A DNA stretch of 64,000 nucleotides from Diaporthe sp. PMI_573 (Eukaryota; Ascomycota; Sordariomycetes; Diaporthales; Diaporthaceae): positions 1,116,001 to 1,180,000 of the forward strand of contig JAJTUP010000007.1 in NCBI GenBank assembly GCA_021399435.1, in the 5' to 3' direction. The position numbers were made by a program, and so were the translations under genes. The notes below the pieces were generated by a model that made no database searches, was not told the DNA's origin, and saw nothing but the letters and a program-made list of their open reading frames with translations. Of this stretch, positions 45,841-57,724 are shown in pieces (position 1 is the stretch's first letter; each line of letters opens with the position of its first letter).

Positions 45841-47430
45841 TATCAGGACACAATCGAGATCTGTCAAGCCGCGACCGCAGGGAGCGAAAAAATTGCCGTA
45901 AGGGCTCTCCTCAGCCCGGTCACTATAATATTGTATCTCTCTTGCGACATGCGCTTAGATCTGGTGTCGGCTAGGAGAAATTGTAGGTTCTCGTATCGTG
46001 GAAACGCCGGCTCGACATTCGCAGATGCCGCTGAAATCCTGGTTTCGGAAGTCACGGTTGCATAGCCGAGAATGCGTCGTGGAGGCAAGCCCGTGGGTAG
46101 AGATGCTCAGAGGCTCGCTTGATCGTGGAGAAGGGAGTCTAGGACAAGGGGCACGGCAAGTGGTTCAAGCGGGGCTTCAACTGGGCTCATATCAGGATGA
46201 CAACGGACGTTGGCGGCGTGGTTCGCTGGCGACGAGGTCCACTAGCGGGATATGACGGAGTTGAGAGATCCTACGGTCACCAAGTAAGCGCTCCAGGAGC
46301 CGTCTTCAATTCCCCCCTTGGGCTCGGCGAACGCACGTTCTGGCTTTTCAATGACACAGGTCACCCAGCAGTAGCCGTCCAGCACCCTAAGCAGCCATTT
46401 CTGGCTGTCGCAGGTCACATGCCACTTCAAAGCCACTTTAATCGCGTTGGGAACCAGGGTCCTGAAGTCAATAATGGCGCTCCACATTGAGAGTCCTTTC
46501 TTGCCCTCTCCAATTTTAGGCTAGATTCAAAACTGGCTGACCCTCAAGGACACTGGAAAGCGGTTCGGCTGCTTCAGCACCTGCCGCAAGACGCGACTAC
46601 GCCGTGGTATTGGCGACTCGACGTAGGAGCATTTGCCATCTGAGATGTGTTGCCTGGGGCCACTATGTGACCATCCTGACAGTACAGGGTGAGGACGGGT
46701 GTACCAGTGGGCAGTAGGTAGGGTGTGAATCTATTGATCCCTGGCCTCCCAAATTGTGGGCTATGGCCTCCTTTAGCTCGAGGGCGCCGGGGGCCACCCA
46801 GTGCCTGGACCTATAGCTTTAACTGTGTTTATCCAGCCCTGCCGGCGCCCCCTGGTGCCCTGACACACCGCTCCCCATTACATACTCAACTAGCTTATTA
46901 TCACGCAGCAAGGCGTGTCGGCACTCCTGGCGCTTCTACAACATCATGATAGCTAGGATATCCTGATTACTATAGTTGTGAACAACTAGCCGTCGTGTTC
47001 ACTAATAGAGATTATGTAATTCAGGTTGTTTAAAAAAGAAAAACGCTCAAGTATTTAAGGTTAATATCGATTGCATTAAGGGAACCTCTTCCCTGACTCG
47101 GTCTTCTCGTATCCATAACTTCCCGCGTTCTAAATTACTAGAACTATGTATACACTGTATTTTAGTCGTGGAGATAATAATTACATCTCTCTAGGATGGA
47201 GACTGAAGGTTGTGTCTAGTAGAATAAGCTTTCGTTAAGGAAATTTGGTGAAAACCACAGAGTTGGAAATAGGAGTCATGTAAACGAGGGTTTGTATCCG
47301 TTGGCTTTTCAGTCCCCCCGACGGCGCCCTTTCCCGAGCCCTGTTTCTAAGAGGCTTTATTATCGACTTCAGCAGTATCTCCTTTTGCGTTTACAACAGC
47401 TCCTCGTCTTAATTTTCGATCTTACTCAAG
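45841..47430. other. Intergenic, no recognised gene
   Basis: GC-normal. Overlapping frames on both strands at 45998-46490 give no motif. The last 300 bases should hold the promoter of the aspartic-protease gene. Confidence 0.45.
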
Positions 47431-48974
47431 ATGAAAACGTTTACTCTCGCCTTAGCGACTGCAGTCATAGCACTGCCTGTTGAAGCTGTTCCCGGGGTTG
47501 TCAATATTCCTGTAACGCTTCGAAATGGTCGAGATCTTCGTCGACGGGGTGTTACAGTCCCGGCGGGCAACCTGATGCACAATCAGGATGATGTCACATC
47601 GCAGTCTTACGATATAGAAGTGGAGGCCGGGACCCCGCCGCAGAAAATGAGGTTCACGTTGGTATCCGCCTCCTCGGAAACTTGTAGGTCCCGTCTTAGG
47701 TGTGTTAATCTTCTGGGCTGACATCACTAGGGGTTCCTCCGTGTCACCCTGACCGACCTTGCAACGAATATCATTTTGGCGCCAACCTGTCCAGCACCTT
47801 CTCCGGCACGTCGTTTGGGCCTGGTGAAGTGAGCTTCGGGGATCCAACCACCTACCCCCCGAGTAATGTGACCTTCTACTTCAACTCCTATGAGGACGTC
47901 TTCTCGGTTGCAGGCGTTACAATCCCCAAGCAGCGTTTCGGCATCCAGATTCCGGACGCCGACGGCGCCGATGCAGGTATAGGCGCTCTCGGCACTGGCC
48001 CGCACCTACATCATGGATACGAAGCTGGCAAGCCATACAACACTTTGATTGATAACATGGCTGCACAAGGAACGATAGCAAGCCGCACTTACAGTCTTGA
48101 CTTAGGGAAGTATGGGGATAAGACAGGTGAGACGCGGCACTTGGATTCACTCTGTCGAGGTTCCACGCTGAGAGGACTTATAGGCGCTATTTTGTTTGGC
48201 GGTGCCGACACAGGGCGTTTTAGCGGCCAGCTGGTAAAACGGCCCTTGGTCAAGGATGAATTAGGTACATGGGGGTGAGTAACTCCGGTCTTCCACTGGC
48301 GATTAGTTCTCACGAGCGAAACTGATATGGCTTCTAGGACTTCCGTCGTTCTCACAGGCTACGGGCAGACAATCACCAATGGTTCCCAGTTTGGGTATGC
48401 TGTAGCCGATGCGGATTCTGTTTTCCTTTTGGATACCACCAATCAGTATATGCGTCTTCGACATTCCTTTGTTGACCCTCTGCTCCGGGACATGGGTGCG
48501 GTCAACGACGGTAATGACGCATATTACGTGCCGTGCGCTTGGCGAGAACAGCCGGGTTCTTGGGACCTTCAGTTCGGGGATGCGAAGATCAAAATTCCAT
48601 ACACCAGTCTTGTCACAGAGATACCAACCGACGATGATGGGCAGTTTTGCTGGCTCTCTATCCTTGTGACTTGGAAAGGGCAATTGGTCCTAGGAGGTCA
48701 GTTGTAGACTCTAAACAGCAGCATCAGTATTTGCTAATTGTTTCAATAGCTCCCTTCTTCCAGGCTGCCTACGTCAGCTTTGACTATGATAATCAACAAG
48801 TCGGACTCGCTCCTTCGGCCGCCTGTGGTAGCAACATTGTTGCCTTCGGGGCGGGGACCGATGCTATTCCCCAGCTGACTGGTTGTAACGATGTAAGTCA
48901 TTAACTATCTCCTGCCAGACTTGACAACGATAGAATTAATACAGGTGTGTATAGGCTGGTCTCGCGCGGACTGA
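47431..48974 (+). CDS. Secreted pepsin-like (A1) aspartic protease homologue lacking the first catalytic Asp
   Basis: A signal peptide (MKTFTLALATAVIALPVEAV) precedes a pro-region and the mature start SYDIEVEAGTPPQKMRF. Exon 1 is 47431-47683 and exon 2 starts at 47731. Further introns at about 48128-48188, 48276-48338, 48693-48750 and 48894-48944 restore the frame each time. The first active-site motif reads LVSASSETW where active enzymes have an Asp-Thr-Gly/Ala-Ser-Ser pattern, so Val78 (codon GTA, 47662-47664) replaces the Asp. The second motif LLDTTNQYMRL keeps its Asp. The rest of the fold (GIGALGTGP, GAILFGGADTGRFSGQL, YVSFDYDNQQVGLAPS) is intact. The gene therefore looks maintained but is probably not a normal protease. 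Confidence 0.82.
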
Positions 48975-49149
48975 AGGAGTCAACTAGACAACAGGTAGGG
49001 GGTCGTTGTGTCAAAAGGGGTCAAATGCTCCCGGCCCCCAAGGTTCGAGATAATTTCGGCTACCCGGTGGGAAATACCAAACGGGTTAGAAAAGCCTGTT
49101 GAGGTGAGGGATAAGATCTGTCAGAACAGTATATATTAAAGAATAATAA

Positions 49150-49450
49150 GTAGTCAAATACTTTACTGATAGAAATTGTCTGGACATAGTGACCCGACGC
49201 TACCTTTCAAATCTTAACCGTCTTGTCGTACGACACTAATACCAGCTGCATGTCATCAAACGAGAAGGCCACCAAGTAAATACCGTCTTCATAGCCCTCG
49301 AACGTCCGGACACAATGGCCGAACGCCGTATGCTATATTTTTACAATGCTGTTGTCCGACCCTAATACCAGCTGCATACCATCGTCCGAGAAGACTACTA
49401 ACCTGACCGAGTCACCATGGCCCTTAAACGTCTGGAAACTCCATTCATCT
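49150..49450 (-). pseudogene. WD40-repeat fragment (NLR/HNWD-type C-terminal remnant)
   Basis: On the minus strand two and a half WD40 units are legible: TFKGHGDSVRLVVFSDDGMQ, then FGHCVRTFEGYEDGIYLVAF with a SFDDMQLVLVSYDKTVKI tail, then SGHYVQTISI. The Trp after VKI in each unit is TAG, where TGG would fit. Near-identical WD40 units like these are typical of fungal NACHT-WD40 incompatibility genes. The NACHT part is not in this window. Confidence 0.65.
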
Positions 49451-49858
49451 TTTATAATAGGTTTATTTATTATCTATTATCTATTTTACCTCCTCTCAAC
49501 AAAATAGTCCTCTTATTATACTATATGCTGGACTAAACACAAGTATAGAACTATTGCAATGGGCTGGCGAGCCTGAACTGTTGGCACCGCACCGCAGAAA
49601 CACAACCCACACCTAAGAACCCAGAGGGCCCTGGAAGTGCGAATCGGACTGAGCTTCAGTGCCATTTTTGTAGACCTCAAAGTGCTTTGCTTTCCGTCTG
49701 TGCTCCTTAGACCCATCCTGTTGCTGCATGCACCACTACAAATACACAGGTGCTATCCTTTTCCCAACATGCACCACCATTTATTTCGCCAGTCGACGCT
49801 TGCATATTCATGGGGGAAGGAAGGTTGGATGACTCAAAGCATGTAGCTCTGCGATAAT

Positions 49859-51949
49859 GATACTTTACTTCTTTGCTGTTTTGCCATCTTGCTTCTCCAT
49901 GATCCGCCAGTGTTGCTCCACGGCCCCTGTGCTTCTACCCATCTTGTTCGCAATCCAAGCCCAATTTTTCTTCTCTTCAACGCGTGCGCGGAGGCATGAG
50001 TCTTCCAAATCTGACCAACTGCGGCGCTGAGACTTTTTGTTTTTGGCCTCAGGAATTTATGGGCTGTCGACGTGATCGGAATATGCCTCATCGCTCTCGC
50101 TGTCGCTATTGTAATTGGCACTGTCGTCTGAGCCTTCATCATTAGCCGTATTGCTGCTGACAGTGGCCACCATTGTGTGATCTTGCCCGGTCATTTCATA
50201 GGGACCAGTGTGGCCCGTGATTGCTTTGTCGTGCGGGGACGTCTTTTTAATATAGTCCAGGACCACGCTGCCAATGTAAGCCTCAATAGCGGCGAACATG
50301 AGATCCGAATCTGCTGATGAACGACCAGAAGTATTGCATAGGCCTGCGCGTAGATCCACGGCGGCGGCAACAGGCGGAATTCGTCCAGACCACTAAGTCA
50401 AGCCAGGTTTCCCTACAGCAAGGACGGGGCGGGGTGAAGGGACCTTGCGTGGCGTGGGCGATGATCTCCATCTTGCCCTCTTATGTTTGCCTTTTTTCGA
50501 GGTACTATTCAAGTCAAGAGGGTGCGACTTGGTGCTGCCAGAGAGTACGAAACTGGCAGGGTCATCTGCGTGAGACCGTGGACGACGAATACGTCTTTCG
50601 TACTTGCTTGTAGAGCCCTTTACCGGATCATCTACCGAGACGCGAGGTGGAAATGGGCGTAAAACCCTCGCTGATGTGGTGGGGTTGGTTGGTAGGGCCT
50701 GTAGCGTCGTACCATCATCGATATCTCGCGGCCTCCTTCGTTCAGTCACGCGACGTTTATGGTACTCCCGGCCATCGTCAATTGCTCCGCGACCTCGTCT
50801 CTTCTTGCTGGTAACGATATCACCACATTGTCCTTAAGCGGAGGCGTAGTCTGATGATGGGGTAGGCAGCCCGACGATATTTTCTGGATGCTTCACTCCC
50901 ACACCGCCCGAAGGAGCGGCGGGAAGCTCAACAAAGAGGCGGGAGGTGGGACCTCTTGCGCCGGATGGGATCCAAAACCGCGGAGCTAGGTGTGGGGGAA
51001 TTGATTTTGGAGATGTGTGCTGCGGTAGTGCTGGCTGGAGCTTCGTCCAAGCGTTGAGGTCTTGGAACCGCTTTCTCTGGACGTCTCTCGGCATCGGTAC
51101 CTTCATCGTCGGGGCATCTATCATCATCGGACTTCTCATCATCGGAGCTCTCGTCACTGCAGCGGCTGTCGTCAGTGTCATGACTGTCACTGTCACGGCT
51201 GTTACTGTCGCTACTCTACCCGCTACCAGCTTCAATGATAACTGTGCAACAAATGTCAGTCCCAGATCCGCGTTACCAGCTTGCGCTTCGGTTACTCACC
51301 TTTGCTAATGGTGTCAGTACACCCTGCTGGGCGTAGGTGCCCCGTTGAGTGTCTAGTGAGGTCAGAGGCTAGGGGCAGGTTCTCAGATGAGAGATTTACC
51401 TCTCCCTGGGATGTTTGTTGTGCAGGATGCTGGGAAAACTGGGTTGTGCAAGACGGCCAGAATGCTGAGTCTGGCTTGATCTCATCTAGTGGAGGTATGA
51501 GTTCGGTTGTTAACGTTGTACCGCCACCGATCTCAGGTGATAACAGGGACTCCAAGGAATACGTAGTATTGTGGCTTTTGTTGCCGTACTGGTCGGTCAT
51601 CTCTATGTTCTCGTTGAAATTGAAGTCGACGTCCAGTATGCGAGGGTGGGTGCATACGTGACGTGCAGCTTACGGTCTGGGCCTCTGTCGCAACCAGAGC
51701 TCCGAGACCTTGTCCAAGTGGTATCGAGAGCGTCGCGGGTAAGAGATGTGATTGTTGCTGTCGCTGCTCGTCGCGTTCCCGTTGGTGTTTCTGCAGTTCG
51801 CGCTTCTTTGCTCCACGCTCCTTCTTTATACGCTCCTTTTCTTGGTAGGCTCGTTCCATGGACTGCGGATCATGCATCTTTCTGAACTTTGGTTGGGACA
51901 TTGTCGGGGAAAGAATAATGGCAAGGTTGGACGGTTTGAGAGAAGCCAT
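49859..51949 (-). pseudogene. Myb/SANT-like DNA-binding protein gene with several nonsense mutations
   Basis: The start is MASLKPSNLAIILSPTMSQP at 51949, followed by a charged helix (EKERIKKERGAKKRELQKHQ). After an intron beginning at GTAAGC near 51670 comes MTDQYGNKSHNTTYSLESLL. A low-complexity Ser/Asp region follows (SDSNSRDSDSHDTDDS), then a basic stretch (TSKKRRGRGAIDD). The C-terminus carries a Myb/SANT-like domain: RRSWSDLEDSCLRARVEEKK, NWAWIANKMGRSTGAVEQHW. In-frame stops occur near 51208 (GGG TAG AGT), 50838 (GCT TAA GGA) and 50058 (CCA TAA ATT). At least one frame change lies near 50.9-51.0 kb. The TAG/TAA sites are consistent with C to T change at Gln codons. Confidence 0.55.
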
Positions 51950-54464
51950 CCGGCGCCATGGTGGCGAAGGAGGGCGTTATATGCGAGTTGGGTGACCCCC
52001 TAAATTTGAGGTCCGCTGGGCATGACCGCCTAACCGAAATAGACACCCGTCAATCCGTGGGAAGGAGGCCTGCCATTTCCACATCCAACGCTAGCATCAC
52101 CAGGCCCACTGCCGTTTCGTCTCGCCCAAAGATGGCTGTGATGACGGAGTTTCCGGGCCAATCGTTGGCCATCGACGCAGCAGGTTGCAGTTCTAGATCA
52201 CGCCTGGGCGGCCTCCGTCATTAGGGCCGATCCTGGCGATATAAGCCATGATCTCAGACTGAAATAGGCATCTACTAGCTTTACGAATGCTCTCGGACTT
52301 GTAGTTGTGCCGCGCGAGGCCTTTTCAGCGGAACCCTCTATCAAGCCAAGTCATTGTTGTAGCCGGCGTCATCAACCGCTCCCTGGGCATGGATGAAAGA
52401 GGTCATCCGTTCCCTCTTGTATGACCTCCCCCCTTAGTTATTCGGGTCAACCGCACAATCTGTCGGCGTGGCTCCCTCACAAGCCATGCCATATTAGGTC
52501 CACATTGATAGCACATGAGGCAGGACTTGTGACGGAGCTGTTGATTGTCTTGGGAACATTGGGCTGGCACTTTAGACTTTGCTTGGTGTAAATTAAGGTC
52601 CTACACGCTCCATGAGCTGCCAGGAGCCTTCCAACTCCTACATGTGAGGAAACCGACGTTACGCCACCTCGTCAGTAGCCAAGGTCAGGCAGAGTTAGAC
52701 GTCTAGCACCATTTACCCAAAGAGATAATTTTGTTGGCCGAGGAAGTCGGCCTGGCGGCAGGACCAAGGGCCAATAGTTCCGTCCATGGCTTGGAAATAC
52801 CCCAAAATGGCAGTTCGTATATTGTCTCTCGCTTTTTATCATCAGTCTTGTGGCGACCAACACGCTATACCCTGCTAGAGGGATCCAGAGATGCCGCCAT
52901 GAGCTGATTCTCCGGTTCTTCGCGAGCCGTATATCAGGTCTGCGCCGATGTTGCATGAGCCACCCCCTGGAGGGGTAAGGCTATTGTCTCGTCGTCTTGC
53001 GCGTGTGCCTTTAATTGTCGTTTAATGGCAGAATCATGGTGCGACTGTGATCCAGCTAATGTGCTCTATCTCGTATATGCGAGGCCATTACCGTTGATGC
53101 CACCTCGTTGCGGGCCAAGAGCAGGCAGGGCCGGATATGCAGGCTATAGCCGAGACGAAAACTACCCAAGGAGGCAATTCTGTTGGCGCCAGCCAGCATG
53201 ACCCCTAATCAATGCGTAGTAGGTGGTCAGGAAACCTCAACAAAGCAAGACCCGTCCTCTATAGTCTATCTGCACTTAGCTTGACGCTAACTGCATTATG
53301 CTGTATCTTTCTCGCCATCTTTTGTAGATTGACAGCTCTTAACAAGAAAGAGAGCTTGGGAATTCCCAAACATAGTAATTTCGCGGCCAAGCCTTGCCGC
53401 TGCCTGGCCCCTGGTGGAGTGGTAGACCGGAGGCTTCGCCCCTGGACGCCTACAACGCCAGCATCACGATACCAGGCACGGCACCTTAGACAACCCACTA
53501 TCTATCCCGCAATCCTCCGTCTTAAATAACTACAAGATGTAATTTTAGTCTGGTGGCACGGCAAAGCCGACACTACTGGGTAGTAGGGGAACCCTTAAGG
53601 ATAGGTCCGTTGGTTGTTTCATTAAAACACTCGGCCGTTGGTTTACACATCGACAATTAACAAGGTCGGCAAGGCGCGAGGCCACCTGCAAGGGGAAATG
53701 GAATTGTTATATGCGGCAAGTCTCTGGGCCTGTTAGCAAGTACTATTGTAGCAAGATAACCTTGGAGCTTGCTGGGCGGGGCCTACTGCTCTAGGCATCG
53801 GTTAGATGTTTAGAAAAGCTGTGCTATAATACGGCAAGTTGAAGGCAGACCGACGATGGGAGAACATTGTGATGGCATGTGGGCGTGGATGAGGCTGATG
53901 GTATGTAAGTGTGGCGGGGGGCACTTGCTAGAAGAAAGGAGGTATAAAGAGAACTTTGAGGTACTTCGGCGCCCTGGGCGGGGCGAGGCGCCATTTATGG
54001 GTGGCCAGAAAACAGCGAGAGGTGAGATGGCTGAGAATTTCCCGATGTGTCAACTACTAAAAATGGTATGTTAGGGCCGCCATTTCTGAAGGCGGGCAAG
54101 CCGTTGCATTTTTTACTAAAATGTCAGTATGTATATATACTTCCCAAGTCGAAGAAAATCAGGCACTTAACATATCGGAGGATAGCATACCGACCCTAGA
54201 TACAATAGATGTGGCAATCTAGTCGGGTGTAACTGGTAAGCCGGTAGATAATGTTTTGCGGTAAACATCTTGGCCCGACTGTTGAGATTAGCCATAGTGG
54301 TCGATAAACTAGCTGCTGAATTCAACCGCGCTCCGGGGAAACAGAACTGAGTATCTTAAAGGGAGCAGCACCCACAACTGGCTGGTCGATAAATCGCCAT
54401 CGTCCATCGACTTGGTCACCTCAGTTCCAGTTACTTTGGAGGGATTATCTACACGTCTTGCAGA
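51950..54464. other. Intergenic, no recognised gene
   Basis: Mixed composition. Frames such as 52672-52956 and 53212-53529 show no domain. The last 250 bases should carry the promoter of the beta-propeller gene. Confidence 0.45.
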
Positions 54465-55367
54465 ATGCTCTATTTAACAACTCTTATGGGCAGCTTGTCC
54501 CTTGTATTCTCTGTATCAGCCCAGCGCTTCGCTGCTACGGCTTTTCTCAATTCCCGTCAAACAGCCCCAACGGAGATTGTGAAGCTAGCCTCACTCGAGA
54601 ACATCGCGGTGCGCTCCAATGGCCAACTTCTCGTGACCAACATGAACAGTCCCAACCTCTATGCCGTCGACCCCATTGCCAAGACGTCCTCAACGGCCGT
54701 TGCTGTCAGCGGGGCAGCCGGCTTGAGTGGGATCGGCGAGATCGCGCCAGACGTTTTCGTCGTCATCGGCGGCTCTCCCCAGGGCACGGCGGTGCACCGG
54801 GTCGACTTCACAGGTGGTACACCCAAAGCGACCCTCATTAAGAAAATCCCGGACGCGAAAAACATGAACGGCTTAGCCGTGTTCAACAACGACACAGTCC
54901 TGCTCGGTGACGCGGCCAAGGGCAACATCATCAAGCTGATCGTTTCGTCCGGCGACTCTTCCATCGCTCTCAGTGACCCGACCATGGCTCCCAGTGGCCC
55001 CATCCCGTTCGGAATTGATGGACTGAAGTACGACAGCGGCATTGTGTGGTACACAAACATATTCAAGAACAGCTTCCACAAGGTGTCGGTCGATACGACA
55101 TCCAAACCAAATGGCGCGGTCTCCACTCTCTGGTCGAACTTAATGGGCGATGACCTCTGCTTCGGAAATAACGGCAAACTCTACATTACTACGAACAGTG
55201 GGGCTAATCAAGTTGTTGAATACGATCCTGCCGGCTCTGCTAGCAAGCCTGTCGTCGTTGCTAAGCTAAGCGCGCCGACGGCTTGCGCTGCTGGACGAAC
55301 CGAAAAAGACAAAGACGTGGTTTATGTCACATCTGGTCAAGGTGTTTTTGCGTTTACTGTCAAATAA
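54465..55367 (+). CDS. Secreted six-bladed beta-propeller (SMP-30/gluconolactonase-like) protein
   Basis: A single intact exon of 300 residues with signal peptide MLYLTTLMGSLSLVFSVSAQ. Blade-like repeats follow: LENIAVRSNGQLLVTNMNSP, NLYAVDP, GTAVHRVDF, MNGLAVFNNDTVLLGDAAKG, FGIDGLKYDSGIVWYTN and DDLCFGNNGKLYITTNSGAN, ending VVYVTSGQGVFAF. The pattern matches SMP-30/LRE-like propellers common in fungal secretomes. Some family members are calcium-dependent lactonases; the metal ligands were not traced, so no reaction is assigned. No introns are needed. Confidence 0.85.
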   Translation: MLYLTTLMGSLSLVFSVSAQRFAATAFLNSRQTAPTEIVKLASLENIAVRSNGQLLVTNMNSPNLYAVDPIAKTSSTAVAVSGAAGLSGIGEIAPDVFVVIGGSPQGTAVHRVDFTGGTPKATLIKKIPDAKNMNGLAVFNNDTVLLGDAAKGNIIKLIVSSGDSSIALSDPTMAPSGPIPFGIDGLKYDSGIVWYTNIFKNSFHKVSVDTTSKPNGAVSTLWSNLMGDDLCFGNNGKLYITTNSGANQVVEYDPAGSASKPVVVAKLSAPTACAAGRTEKDKDVVYVTSGQGVFAFTVK

Positions 55368-55879
55368 TTTTCATTTGTTAGAGTAGGGGCCTTCTCATTC
55401 TCTTGGGGTAACACATTGCACGTAGGCACAATACACCTCAAATGCCATTCCAGCGGTGGTGAATTCATATGAAGGAATGGACCATTATTACGATGAAAAG
55501 TGCACATCCTTAATATTCTTTGGCAGTAGATACTGAGTAAGACCTATTTACCATTTCGCTCAACGAGGGGTGATTCTCATAGCCCCATGTTATATCCCAA
55601 GCATTTTGGGAATTTTAAATGTGCGTAATATCTTTTAAGCTACAAAGAGTTTTCAAAATGGTGATATTAGCTTCGTCCTGATGCCACAGCCAAAGAAAAA
55701 GGACTTAACTGCGCTCTAGTGTATAGAGATGTGATCTGACAGCCTTGGTACAGACAGCTACGCTTTGACAGATATAGTAGCATTTAATTCGAAACTACAA
55801 TTACCACCTTCCCAATATAAACTCTCTCCACCTAAGCATTTATGCGCTTCACGATCTTCTTCTAGGGTATAGACTCTAT
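55368..55879. other. Intergenic, no recognised gene
   Basis: Convergent 3' region between the propeller gene and the MDR pseudogene; nothing coding seen. Confidence 0.45.
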
Positions 55880-56795
55880 CTATAACCGGATGGACATTAT
55901 GCAGCGCCACAGCTTTGGGGAGGGCTTCAAAATTTGGTCGCGGGCCAATAGTCCCAGCGAAAATGATGAGAGACGCCAGAGTACATCCACTGGTGCGAGG
56001 CTACCACCAAGGACGCTCATAGCCCCAACCAAGGCAATCTCACCCCGGACTCTCGCCGCCGCCGCAGACTTTTGGATAGTCATCTCCCCAGCGATGTCAA
56101 TAATCTTGTCGACTCCCGGTCCGTCCGTGAGAGTCAAAATCTCTGAATCCCAATCACGACAGTCGGTATAATTCACCACAGCCTCAGCGCCCATCTCTTT
56201 CAGTTTTGCAGCTTTTTCGTCTGAAGATGCAATCGCAAGCATACGAGCACCAAACATCCTCGCAATCTGCAGTGCGAACAGGGAGACACCACACGTGCCT
56301 TGGATTCAGACCATCTGACCGGGCTGCAGCGGCGAAGCCAAGTTCAAGTTGAGAGAAGTCCAGGCGCATGGCAGAGAGACGGCCTCGATGTAGTTCAAGT
56401 AGCTGGATAAATGAATGAGCGCGTTCTCGTGGACAGTGACAAATTGAGCCAACATTCCGTCCGCCCGTGCCCAGCCCACTGGCCTGGTATTCTGGCCTGT
56501 AGTCTCCACCAATCCAGTGGGGCGAAACAATGGGCGGCAAGACGATCGCCAACCTTGGGCCGAGAGGCATCCCTACCAAGCGAGATGACTTCGCCAGCGC
56601 CATCTGATAAAGGAATGCCGTTTTACTTATGCATCGCTCCATAGGGTCCTTCCAACATGCCTCTGTCGCGGAAATTGAGCGCTGCTGCATGCACGCGAAC
56701 AAGGGCCACATGGCGACCAGGTTCTGGTACCGGCTCTCCGAAGAGACCAAGGGTTGTCTTTCCTTCTTCGGCTGTGAATCTGATAACGCAGCATT
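55880..56795 (-). pseudogene. Broken MDR-family (zinc-type alcohol dehydrogenase-like) reductase gene
   Basis: The family order is legible across frames: GRHVALVRVHAAALNFRDRG, MLEGPYGAMHK then TAA, NGIPLSDGAGEVISLGRDA and GDRLAAHCF. A frame change follows near 56525. The next frame gives GWARADGMLAQFVTVHENAL, LQPGQMV then TGA, IQGTCGVSLFALQIARMFGA, AIASSDEKAAKLKEMGAEAV and DKIIDIAGE. Two stops plus one frameshift mean no intact product. Such enzymes reduce alcohols or enones with NAD(P)H. The copy at 57725 is a different, intact MDR, not a close duplicate. Confidence 0.75.
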
Positions 56796-57724
56796 ATAAC
56801 TGATCAGAGCCTTTACTACCTTCTGCCTAGTGCTTTCTATAACCTCTACCTGCAAACATTAGCCCAACTACTAACTACCAACGCTTTATCAAATCGATTA
56901 AATATAGGCTACAACCAAATTTAGTCTCAAATATATATCCTAGCTAGTTAGAAATTATTTTTTCGGTGTTATAGTTATAGTATAGGTCCTTAATTACTTG
57001 GGTCTTATAAGCTAATTGTGGCTAAAAGAAATTATATGGCATCTGATTTTGGTTATACGAATATCCGGTTTCTTCATTTTCAACGTTGCTGCCCCAGACA
57101 AAGATGGAATGCGGATGGTCTTCGTACTCAATGTTGCACACGATGTCAATCTGAGATGATACTTATATTATGTACGATGGGAGAAAGGTTTGGGGGTGTC
57201 TTAGGTCTACGGAGTACTCTCGTGGATGAGATTGCAGAAGTCTCATACTGGTATCGGGCGTAAATGCTTACCCTATGTCATGACTGATGTCCTCATGGTT
57301 CTGTATAGCTTGCAGCCGGGTTGGTAATCAAAGTCCCCTCTTCTTACTAATTATTGCGAGCAATACAGTGGGGACCAACGCAGTACGTACCTTTTTCTCT
57401 GCAGAAGGTGTGTTTTGTTTATTGGTTTGACCACGGTGTACTATACCACTTGTACCCGCAGCTTAGTATACAACTGAGATCTAGCTTGTGTCCAAGCTCT
57501 TGTCGGTGTTGGTAGATGTGCCGCCCCCCGGGATTCCCGCCCCATCTAAAATTACTCGGCCGAATTCGGACCAATTTCGCGCTCTGTCTTGCCTGTCGTG
57601 ATCCAGCGTTGTGTCTTATAAATCTTCAGTTCCTACACCGCACACTTACCAGACTCCTGTTGTTACTCGACATCGACTCGAATTATCCCCCTCCACACAT
57701 TCTTCATCATTACCAAGACTTGTC
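56796..57724. other. Intergenic; upstream region of the intact MDR gene
   Basis: No gene is supported. About 100 bases near 56.9 kb are AT-rich. The MDR promoter and a pyrimidine-rich leader lie in the last 200 bases. Confidence 0.45.
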
